Shown in pieces: positions 15,796 through 22,919 of a DNA stretch of 64,000 nt (position 1 is the first letter of the stretch; every line of letters begins with the position of its first letter). The notes under the pieces were generated by a model that was not told the origin of the DNA, searched no databases, and worked only from the letters and a program-made list of their open reading frames with translations. The position numbers and the translations under genes were made by a program. The stretch is taken from the NCBI RefSeq assembly GCF_017829975.1, contig NZ_JAEEGA010000020.1, forward strand, positions 59,481 through 123,480, written 5' to 3'. The DNA comes from Vagococcus allomyrinae. GTDB taxonomy: Bacteria > Bacillota > Bacilli > Lactobacillales > Vagococcaceae.

Positions 15796-18156
15796 ATGAT
15801 GAATGAAAAATACCACCTGTCACTTTTACCGATTACCGCTAAAAAAACCTTGCTATTTAAAGAAACGACCATCTTGTTTTTAGTTAAAGGAGATATGATG
15901 GTTCAAGCAGAGGGACAAGAACACGCTGTTATGGATGGCCACCTGTTGATATTTAATCCTAATGACACCCTGAAGATTACCAAAATTTTTCGTGATGATT
16001 GTGTATTAATTCAATTGCAGCTTGACAGTCTCTTTTTTTCTTCCCTTTACCCACGTTTCTTTACGACTAATTTTGAACTGTTTCCGAAACAATTGGAATC
16101 GGGTAAAAGAGAAGCCATTTACAACTTACGCAAGTATGTTGCCGAACTCGCCCTTAGCCACTATAGTGCCGAAACCACCAAAGATCTGAGAATTTCCATG
16201 AATCTTCATCAAATCATTCTCTTGCTGATTCAATTTTTTCAAAAAGAATCCAGTTACTATAACTATCATTTTTATAACGAAAAAATCATTGAAATAATCG
16301 AGTATATTGGGCAAAACTATCAACACCCCTTAGCTTTAGAGCAAGTGGCCTCTACTTTCTTTATGTCGCCATCAGCCCTGTCCAAGCTTTTTAAAGCTGA
16401 GACTGGCTATTATTTTTCTCATTACTTGACCAATCTCCGAGTGCGCCAAAGTTTAAAAGATCTGTTACACTCCCGCCTTAATATTGATGAGATTTCTCTA
16501 AATAATGGGTTTAGTAATAGTAAAACCTATCGCATTCACTTTAAAAAACTCTTTGGTGAGTCACCGTCCATATACCGGCAACACTATTTTAAAACAGATG
16601 ATCCGACGGTCATTCATCAGCCAAAGGAAACGGCTTCCTTGGAATCTGATAATCGAGACATTCTGGCAACCTTGTATTACTATGCCCATTTACCACAAGA
16701 TGAAACAACGGATATCGAACGAGTGGAAACGCACAAAAAATTGGCGATCCACACTCAAAATGTTCGGGACCAAATCAATGCAGAGGTAATCATCCACATT
16801 AATACCTTAGAAGACTTGCTGAATGCTGACACCCAAACGGAAATACTTGTTGCCAAAAAAGCGATTGACATCCGTTACATCGGCATCCAAAATCTCTTTC
16901 TTGAATCACCTGAAAGCTACACCGTTTATAAAGAGGAAAGCCTGTCGATCTTTTCTCCTTTTGCAAAATTTGATATGGTTCTCGAATTTCTAGAAAAAAA
17001 TCAACTAGGAATCTATTATCAACTTTCTTTAACCGATTATGAAACGATTTCTTATTTTTATAAAACAGACCGCCAATATTTCTTGCGCCACATTGAAAAG
17101 AAAAAGGGGACTGATTTTTTTAAGAACTGGAAAATCGACTGTCAATTTAACCACCACGAATTACTAAATTGTATACGCGCTTTCTCAGAAATTTATGAGA
17201 CGATTCAACAAATTAACCCGGTTATTCAAATTGGGGCAGAATTACCGCTTTTTTATCCCAATTATGATATATCAGACCCAATCTTAAAAGATCGCTATTT
17301 GAAGCAAGTGATCCCTAAATGCGACTTTTTATCCTTTCAGTCAGAACCCAATTACACCTACGAAAAGAATGAAATCATTATTCCTAATGTAGAAAATTTT
17401 AACGAATTCGTTTTTAAAGAAAGTCAAAATATCAAAAAACGGCTAGCTTCTTGGCAAATTTCACTGCCGCTGTATCTGTCTCAGTGGAATACTCTCACTG
17501 GCCAAAGTCGCGCCACAAACGGCTCATTTTTTCGCGGCGCCCTCGTTCTTCAAGAAGTCTTAAAATTGGACTTAGTCGTAGCTGGTTATGGTTTCTGGTT
17601 AAACACTGACCAATTTGAAACTAGCCAAGAGATTAAACCAATTAAATTCGATGGTTTGGAAATCTTTCACAACTACCTTTGCAAACGTCCAGCTTTCCAC
17701 GTCCTAGCTTTAGCTAGCCGCTTAAAAGGCAAAGTTGTCGCTCTCGGGGATGAATTTATGTTAACCAAACACTACAATAATTATCAATTATTGCTGTGGA
17801 ACGTCAACTATTTCCCTCCCCATCTAAGCTTAGAAGAAACCTTTCTTGAAAGCCAATCAGTTACCTTTCGCATCGAAATACCTGAAATAGAGAATAATTT
17901 TTACCAAGTCAAGCAAATAGATTTTAATCGCTATAACGGCGCTATCTTTTACGCTTATGGAGATTTTAATAGCAATGAGCCCTTAGACTATGAATCACAT
18001 GAGTATCTAGCTGAAGTCAGTCGACCAAAGATGAAAGTTTTTGACCTCGAAGTCAATAACGGCTTTGATTTTTATTGCATTCTCGACACTAATGCCGTTT
18101 TATTACTAGAACTCACAGCAATTAAATTTTTGCCTAAACGGCAAAACGACAAATAA
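15796..18156 (+). CDS. AraC-family regulator fused to a GH39-like domain lacking catalytic acids
   Basis: A 786-residue protein. Residues 1-100 are cupin-like, about 165-265 form the double helix-turn-helix of AraC proteins (SPSALSKLFK; SNSKTYRIHFKK), and about 290-786 resemble a GH39 beta-xylosidase barrel plus beta domain. Both GH39 glutamates look lost: where the acid/base WNEP motif is expected the protein has WKIDCQ (445-450), and the nucleophile motif reads LSQWNT with Gln563. It is therefore more likely a ligand-sensing pseudo-enzyme than a glycosidase. I use 15796 because GAGGGATTTTCTG precedes it; the ATG at 15781 is less well placed. It is divergent from the M20/MFS run, its likely target. 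Few such regulators have a known ligand. Confidence 0.85.
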   Translation: MMNEKYHLSLLPITAKKTLLFKETTILFLVKGDMMVQAEGQEHAVMDGHLLIFNPNDTLKITKIFRDDCVLIQLQLDSLFFSSLYPRFFTTNFELFPKQLESGKREAIYNLRKYVAELALSHYSAETTKDLRISMNLHQIILLLIQFFQKESSYYNYHFYNEKIIEIIEYIGQNYQHPLALEQVASTFFMSPSALSKLFKAETGYYFSHYLTNLRVRQSLKDLLHSRLNIDEISLNNGFSNSKTYRIHFKKLFGESPSIYRQHYFKTDDPTVIHQPKETASLESDNRDILATLYYYAHLPQDETTDIERVETHKKLAIHTQNVRDQINAEVIIHINTLEDLLNADTQTEILVAKKAIDIRYIGIQNLFLESPESYTVYKEESLSIFSPFAKFDMVLEFLEKNQLGIYYQLSLTDYETISYFYKTDRQYFLRHIEKKKGTDFFKNWKIDCQFNHHELLNCIRAFSEIYETIQQINPVIQIGAELPLFYPNYDISDPILKDRYLKQVIPKCDFLSFQSEPNYTYEKNEIIIPNVENFNEFVFKESQNIKKRLASWQISLPLYLSQWNTLTGQSRATNGSFFRGALVLQEVLKLDLVVAGYGFWLNTDQFETSQEIKPIKFDGLEIFHNYLCKRPAFHVLALASRLKGKVVALGDEFMLTKHYNNYQLLLWNVNYFPPHLSLEETFLESQSVTFRIEIPEIENNFYQVKQIDFNRYNGAIFYAYGDFNSNEPLDYESHEYLAEVSRPKMKVFDLEVNNGFDFYCILDTNAVLLLELTAIKFLPKRQNDK

Positions 18157-18199
18157 ACATCAGACCACTGTGAGAGTTGACAGTGGTCTGATGTTTTAA
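18156..18199. terminator. Bidirectional terminator
   Basis: A 15-bp stem (AACATCAGACCACTG at 18156-18170 with its complement at 18181-18195) with a T-run after it. It overlaps the regulator's stop codon region and ends the convergent lipoprotein gene. Confidence 0.9.
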
Positions 18200-19821
18200 T
18201 TAAGTTGTAATTTCCGGTAACTATTAGGTGGACCAAACAAATGATGAACCAGTCCAGTCAGCGACTCCCGCTGCAGTGCCGTATTGGCAGACTGATACAG
18301 TGGTACCATTGCCCCATCATTGACCAAAATTTGCTCCGCCTTTAACATGGCCTGCCACCGTTTGGCAACCTGAGTCGTTAATGCATCAGCTTCTGATAAC
18401 TGCTGATCATAGCTCTGGTTGGAATAACCACTGCTATTTCCCCAATTTCCTGTTCTATAACTGTCTAAAAAGGTTAAAGGATCTTGATAATCTGGGCCAC
18501 TTCTCGTTAAAAGAATATCGTAGTCCCCCTGCTCCTTAGCTGCTAATAAATTTTTCTCAGGCATCAATTGAATCTTGACAGTTAAACCTGGAAATTGCTC
18601 TTCCAAAACAAATTGTAAATACTCGCTAATCCCTTTGTTTTCGTCTTGATCTGAGCCCACAAGAGAGACTTCAACTTCCTTTAAGCCCAGCTCTTCCATC
18701 CCTAACTGCCAATCGGCGCGAGCTTTTACTTGATCTCTCACCATCAACTCACCATTTTCTTGACGAAAATCAAGTTGTGTTTCAGGATTTCTAACAAACT
18801 CAGCTGGAATATACCCATTTAAAACCTGAGAGCCATTTTTTAAAATATTAGTGACGATGTGCTCCTTATCAATTGCCAGTGATAGGGCTTTTCGAATGTT
18901 ACCATTAAGAAAAATAGTCTCTTTTCCAGCTTTTTGCTGATTCAGACTTAAGTAATGAACCCATGAATCTAGACTACTTGTATAGGCTGAGTCCTGCTGA
19001 TACTGTTGCGAAAACTCACCAGATAGAACGGCTCTATCCAGCTCACCATTTTCATACAGCTTTACCCCTAAATCCGTTTCCTTCACTACTTGAACCGCTA
19101 TTTTGTCAACATTGGTTGTCGTTGGCTCCCAATACTCTAAATTTTTAAGATACTGCCAGGTTTGCCCCGTTCCATCCCACTCAGCTAGTTCAAAAGGACC
19201 ATTATACAACAAGTGCTCACTATCTTGAGCGTACTTTTTACCTGCGCGCTCTACATACTCACGCTTTTGCGGAAACAACGTTGGAAAAGTTAAAACCGAT
19301 TGAAAATAAGGAATCGGTTGCTCTAATTGAATTTCTAAAGTGTGATCATCAACAGCTTTAACACCCAATTCAGAGATTTTTTTCTGACCTTGGATGATGG
19401 CCTCGGCATTTTTTATGATGCCGCTAATTAAAATAGAACTATTAGAACCAAACTCAGGATCAACCACTTTTTGCCAAGCAAAAACAAAATCATCGGCCAC
19501 AACCGTTGAGCCATCCGACCACTTGGCGTTTTCTCGTAATTTAACAGTATAAGTTAAGCCATCTTGACTTACCTCTGGTTCAGCGGCAGCCACGCCTGGA
19601 ATTGGTTGGTCCTCTTCATCCAAGTTATATAAGCCTTCCATAACCTGAGTAATCGCAATAAAACTTCCGCCATCAAAGGCATTAGCCGAATCCATTGAAC
19701 TAATCTCATTAATTTCCATTAGGTTAACAACCCGTTGCTTTTCAGGTTCAGCCGATTTACCACACCCAACCACTCCAAAGGCTACCAAGCAACTAAATAA
19801 AGCTGCGACTCTTTTTTTCAT
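18196..19821 (-). CDS. Peptide-binding lipoprotein (OppA/SBP family 5), orphan
   Basis: A 541-residue solute-binding protein. It has a lipoprotein signal ending VVGC (Cys about 19) and the family-5 mark in KLRENAKWSDGS (about 95). The rest matches the OppA/DppA layout in length and order. It would capture peptides outside the membrane for an ABC importer, but no permease or ATPase is beside it, so it must share one, perhaps that at 32.6-36.3 kb. I place the start at 19821 because GGTGGGGAACG precedes it. The calling is secure; the ligand is unknown. Confidence 0.88.
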   Translation of the reverse strand: MKKRVAALFSCLVAFGVVGCGKSAEPEKQRVVNLMEINEISSMDSANAFDGGSFIAITQVMEGLYNLDEEDQPIPGVAAAEPEVSQDGLTYTVKLRENAKWSDGSTVVADDFVFAWQKVVDPEFGSNSSILISGIIKNAEAIIQGQKKISELGVKAVDDHTLEIQLEQPIPYFQSVLTFPTLFPQKREYVERAGKKYAQDSEHLLYNGPFELAEWDGTGQTWQYLKNLEYWEPTTTNVDKIAVQVVKETDLGVKLYENGELDRAVLSGEFSQQYQQDSAYTSSLDSWVHYLSLNQQKAGKETIFLNGNIRKALSLAIDKEHIVTNILKNGSQVLNGYIPAEFVRNPETQLDFRQENGELMVRDQVKARADWQLGMEELGLKEVEVSLVGSDQDENKGISEYLQFVLEEQFPGLTVKIQLMPEKNLLAAKEQGDYDILLTRSGPDYQDPLTFLDSYRTGNWGNSSGYSNQSYDQQLSEADALTTQVAKRWQAMLKAEQILVNDGAMVPLYQSANTALQRESLTGLVHHLFGPPNSYRKLQLN

Positions 19822-19899
19822 CGTTCCCCACCCTATCATCTTAACTAAACGCTTTAAACCTAATCAAAACCAGCTGACAACTAGCTTTCTCTGCTTCCC

Positions 19900-20505
19900 T
19901 TAATCTAATAACTGGCTTAAGTTAGCCTCAACGGTGTCTAATATAACAGCAAGTCGCTCCTCCTCTAAATAAGGCACTGATCCATAAATATCATGACCTG
20001 CTAGTTTAATACCGTTGTTGTCCGAAAACATCCATTCAGAAGACAAACGTCTAATAGCATCATTAAGTCCATTAGTATCACTCGCTTCTTGCGGTTGGCC
20101 AGTGGTGCTAATCATATAAGCCCGCTTATTGATCAAACGAGCATCTGGACTACCATCCATATTATAGAAGAAACCATGAGCAAAGACTCGATCAACATAA
20201 CCTTTCATAATCGCTGGCATGGCATTCCACCAAATTGGAAAAATATAAACCAGTAAATCCGCTTCAATAATTAGATCTTGTTCGATTTTAACATCTGCCA
20301 GAGGCGCTTCCAAATCCCGAACAAACTTACCATCTTTCACATGGATGGTCTCTTCCGCCTTTAAAACTGGGTCAAAACTCATTGCGCATAAGTCCCGGAC
20401 CACTACCTCGTTTCCATCAACGCTTAAAGCGGAGACGGCTGTCTCTAAAATTCCCTGACAAAAGCTCTCTTTCCTTGGATGAGCATATACAATTAATGTT
20501 TTCAT
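19900..20505 (-). CDS. NAD(P)H:quinone reductase-like flavoprotein (flavodoxin_2 fold)
   Basis: A 201-residue protein that begins MKTLIVYAHPRKESF, the classic start of the KefF/MdaB/NQO1 family. FPIWWNAMPAIMKGYVDRV (about 85-105) and the STTGQP turn bind FMN or FAD. Such enzymes reduce quinones or nitro compounds by two electrons in the cytoplasm. The start at 20505 follows GGGGGAAGTAAAGAAA; an upstream ATG in frame lacks a site. It is single-gene. Confidence 0.88.
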   Translation of the reverse strand: MKTLIVYAHPRKESFCQGILETAVSALSVDGNEVVVRDLCAMSFDPVLKAEETIHVKDGKFVRDLEAPLADVKIEQDLIIEADLLVYIFPIWWNAMPAIMKGYVDRVFAHGFFYNMDGSPDARLINKRAYMISTTGQPQEASDTNGLNDAIRRLSSEWMFSDNNGIKLAGHDIYGSVPYLEEERLAVILDTVEANLSQLLD

Positions 20506-20640
20506 TTTCTTTACTTCCCCCTTAATATCATTCAACAAGTTAATTATATCACTAAGTAATACTAACCTGATAATACTATTAGATTTTTCTTACTAATCTC
20601 ATGTTGTAATCTTTGTAAACAGAAGACAGAGGTGAACTTA

Positions 20641-20880
20641 ATGACATCTCAAACAGTTAATGGGTGGACCATCTTTTCCTATGACTTTCATTTTTTTGTT
20701 TTAGAAAATGCTGAGAGAGTAGCTGTAAAAATTGACGATTCTGATAACAGTGAATTGTTTTACGGCACTATTACGAATGAGGCTGTTAGAATATTTGAAT
20801 TAAACACTTATCAGGCTGATATTGACATTAATTTGACTAATAAGACTATTCAATTTATTCAGTTACAACATGAAGATTGA
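20641..20880 (+). CDS. Small protein of unknown function
   Basis: 79 residues, acidic, with no signal or membrane segment. Predicted strands (WTIFSYDFHFFVLE, VAVKIDD, DIDINL, TIQFIQL) suggest a small beta-rich domain. The ATG follows GAGGTGAACTTA at good spacing; a GTG at 20632 overlaps that site and is unlikely. I do not recognise a family. Between its end and the tRNA-Val terminator (20881-21007) nothing is seen. Confidence 0.6.
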   Translation: MTSQTVNGWTIFSYDFHFFVLENAERVAVKIDDSDNSELFYGTITNEAVRIFELNTYQADIDINLTNKTIQFIQLQHED

Positions 20881-21007
20881 TCTGTCGTTTATAACAAAAA
20901 CGTAAGGGCCTCTCACTAATTTTGCTGTTGAATCGCGCTAATTCTTGGTATAGTTAATTCATCAAGTAGAACAATCGAAACTTCCAACATGGTAGCCACT
21001 AAAAAAC

Positions 21008-21049
21008 AAAAACGCCGTATCCTTTACGAATAAAAGGATACGGCGTTTT
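21008..21049 (-). terminator. Terminator after tRNA-Val
   Basis: A 17-bp stem (AAAACGCCGTATCCTTT and its complement at 21033-21049) with U-runs, directly 3' of the tRNA on the minus strand. Confidence 0.9.
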
Positions 21050-21053
21050 AGTA

Positions 21054-21126
21054 TGGTCCCTACTGGTCTCGAACCAGCGACCCCCACCTTGTCGAGGTGA
21101 TGCTCTCCCAACTGAGCTAAGGAACC
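21054..21126 (-). tRNA. tRNA-Val (anticodon GAC), with C33
   Basis: A full cloverleaf: acceptor GGTTCCT/AGGGACC, D-arm TAGCTCAGTTGGGAGAGCA, T-arm GCTGG-TTCGAGA-CCAGT. The anticodon arm is TCACC-TCGACAA-GGTGG, so bases 34-36 are GAC. The base before the anticodon is C, not the near-invariant U. No CCA is encoded. It has its own promoter (21175-21203) and terminator. Confidence 0.85.
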
Positions 21127-21174
21127 TTTGTTTTAGCAGAGTCCTGATTGTTACGATCCAACACTCTACTCAAT

Positions 21175-21203
21175 ATAATAGCAGACTTATCGACCGATAT
21201 CAA
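21175..21203 (-). promoter_or_regulatory. Promoter of tRNA-Val
   Basis: TTGATA (21198-21203), a 17-base spacer and TATTAT (21175-21180) on the minus strand, with the start about 40 nt before the tRNA. Confidence 0.7.
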
Positions 21204-21291
21204 CTGTAATTTAGCAGCAATTCAAGTAAATTTTGCAAAAGAAGTACCATGTCAAATCGATACTTAGTGCACAACCTTCTTTATCACATCA

Positions 21292-21330
21292 AGTAAAAAG
21301 CCGAAGATCCTCTTTCTTCGGCTTTTTACT
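21292..21330 (-). terminator. Terminator of the surface-protein operon
   Basis: A 16-bp stem AGTAAAAAGCCGAAGA with its complement at 21315-21330, touching the stop codon of the LPXTG gene. Confidence 0.88.
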
Positions 21331-21638
21331 TATCTATGTTTTACTCGTTTCTGACTGAAAATCACAGCGAATAGCACCCCACCACCGATTAACATCCACC
21401 CAAAATCACTGGATTCACCGGTCTTAGGCAATCTGTCCAAAGAAATCGTGTTATCCAATGGCTCTGCTAAACTTTGCTCCACACTGGATTCGCTGGAAAT
21501 CGCAGATTCCTCACGAAACTCACCCACTTGGCCAATGATTTCAAGATCAGCACTAGCACTGGCAACCGTCATCATTGAACTTCCTACGATAGCTACCGCA
21601 ATGAAATACTTCAAGCGATTAATGCGCTTCACCCTCAC
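21330..21638 (-). CDS. Small LPXTG cell-wall-anchored protein
   Basis: 102 residues: signal peptide (about 1-30, ending ASASA), a short acidic Ser/Glu-rich stalk, then LPKTGE (about 70), a hydrophobic segment and the basic tail KRVKHR. This is a complete sortase signal. The mature start ADLEIIGQVG resembles the start ADVEIKGTVG of the neighbouring secreted protein. The GTG at 21638 is supported by AAGGTGACAACAA. It is last of four co-directional genes and, by analogy with other Gram-positive surface clusters, may serve as wall anchor or partner for the others. Confidence 0.85.
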   Translation of the reverse strand: MRVKRINRLKYFIAVAIVGSSMMTVASASADLEIIGQVGEFREESAISSESSVEQSLAEPLDNTISLDRLPKTGESSDFGWMLIGGGVLFAVIFSQKRVKHR

Positions 21639-21659
21639 TTGTTGTCACCTTAATTAAAC

Positions 21660-22301
21660 CTAACCAATTGTACCATCTTCATTAATAGACGTAAATTTCA
21701 AGGTTAACTTATACGTTTCCTCTGTGGCTTCATCTTTAATCCCGGCAGGTAAATTAGCTATCGTGGAACCAGAATAATTGAAAGATGCGGTTTTGCCATA
21801 AGTACCTGCTGTATCTGAGCTAATGTTGAGTTTTCCATCTTTATTTCCCAGTACCATCCAGGCCTCCTGAGTCAAGTTCGCTGGAAGACTATTGGTCACT
21901 AAATCAACAGCGATCGGCGGATTCGGTGTATTGCCATTCACCATGCCATTAATTGTCAAGACATCAACTAAAACGGGCTCGCCTTCGATGTCACTTAAGG
22001 TAATTTGCACACCACGCCCTGAATTATTGGCAATCTGATAATCAGCTGAATCGATCATTTTGTGCTGGCTAGCCGTTGTAGTATGAAACGCCGTCGCCGT
22101 ATCAAGGGTTACATTGACCCACTCATCTGTTCCCTCGGGAATTATTTCTTCAGGATTGGTATTATCTAATTTACCGACCGTCCCTTTAATCTCGACATCT
22201 GCTGTCCCTTCACCATCGATGACGGTTGCTAAAACCGGTTGTCCTAATCCTAATAAAGTGAATCCGACCATTGCGGTTGCTACTAATGTTGCTTTTTTCA
22301 T
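21660..22301 (-). CDS. Secreted surface-cluster protein
   Basis: 213 residues with a clear signal peptide (about 1-25, cut near VLA). The mature protein begins with an acidic lead including DVEIKGTVGKLDNTNPEE, then a beta-rich domain ending YKLTLKF. The strand pattern and terminal motif resemble the C-terminal domain of the 860-residue protein upstream (YKLTFKVE). There is no LPXTG, so it is held by partners or released. It recalls WxL-type proteins of Lactobacillales clusters, but I see no W-x-L motif and do not assign that family. AGAGGAGCAATACAATA precedes the ATG. Confidence 0.75.
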   Translation of the reverse strand: MKKATLVATAMVGFTLLGLGQPVLATVIDGEGTADVEIKGTVGKLDNTNPEEIIPEGTDEWVNVTLDTATAFHTTTASQHKMIDSADYQIANNSGRGVQITLSDIEGEPVLVDVLTINGMVNGNTPNPPIAVDLVTNSLPANLTQEAWMVLGNKDGKLNISSDTAGTYGKTASFNYSGSTIANLPAGIKDEATEETYKLTLKFTSINEDGTIG

Positions 22302-22362
22302 TATTGTATTGCTCCTCTTTTTTAATTTTATATGTTCAACAGTCTTGCTGTTAACTCCTTAA

Positions 22363-22905
22363 TTAGCTATTGATTTGAATGGCAATGCCCGCTTGGACCT
22401 GGCCACGTTTTTCATTTGTTTCTGGATCGTAAATATTAAAGGTTGCAGTTGCGGGATAATCACCCATAGCGAGAATTTTATCCAATTTAGCTCCGGAGAT
22501 TTCAAAACCTGGAGACATTGCGCCTGAGTTGTAGACTTCTTCATCGGTTTCATCTAAGTGAATGACGACATTGATGGGATAGCCATTAACAACTGGATTT
22601 TGAATGTAAAGACTTCCCGTCGACTCCCCTGATTCAAAAACGGCTTGAGACTTAATCACCATATTAAATTTACTCGCATCTACAACCTCCTGCTCAGCTG
22701 CCTTTAACTCTTTATCACTCATCTTTTGAGCGTCTTTAACATCTGGTAAATAGTCGCCTGACACGACTTGCATCGGCGTTGAACGTGTTAAAAAATAATA
22801 ATAGGTTCCTCCTGCCAAAAGTGCCGCTAATAACAAAACGATCAGCCAATATTTTTTCCGCTTTTTCTCTTCTACCTCTTGTGTCTTAATCGGTTGTTCC
22901 GTCAT
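22363..22905 (-). CDS. Single-pass membrane protein with extracellular domain
   Basis: 180 residues. A short charged cytoplasmic tail (EEKKRKK) is followed by one membrane helix (about 20-40, WLIVLLLAALLAGGTYYYF) and an extracellular beta domain of about 130 residues with DETDEEVYNSGAMSPG (about 115) and a TFNIYDPET strand. The fold is not recognised; similar small anchored proteins accompany Gram-positive surface clusters. It sits 14 nt after the big beta-helix gene. AAGGGGAATTAG precedes the ATG. Confidence 0.75.
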   Translation of the reverse strand: MTEQPIKTQEVEEKKRKKYWLIVLLLAALLAGGTYYYFLTRSTPMQVVSGDYLPDVKDAQKMSDKELKAAEQEVVDASKFNMVIKSQAVFESGESTGSLYIQNPVVNGYPINVVIHLDETDEEVYNSGAMSPGFEISGAKLDKILAMGDYPATATFNIYDPETNEKRGQVQAGIAIQINS

Positions 22906-22919
22906 CTAATTCCCCTTTT

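Noticed and set aside
15796..18156. Active GH39 beta-xylosidase
   Set aside because: The C-terminal half looks like GH39, but both expected catalytic glutamates appear replaced and the protein carries an AraC DNA-binding domain.
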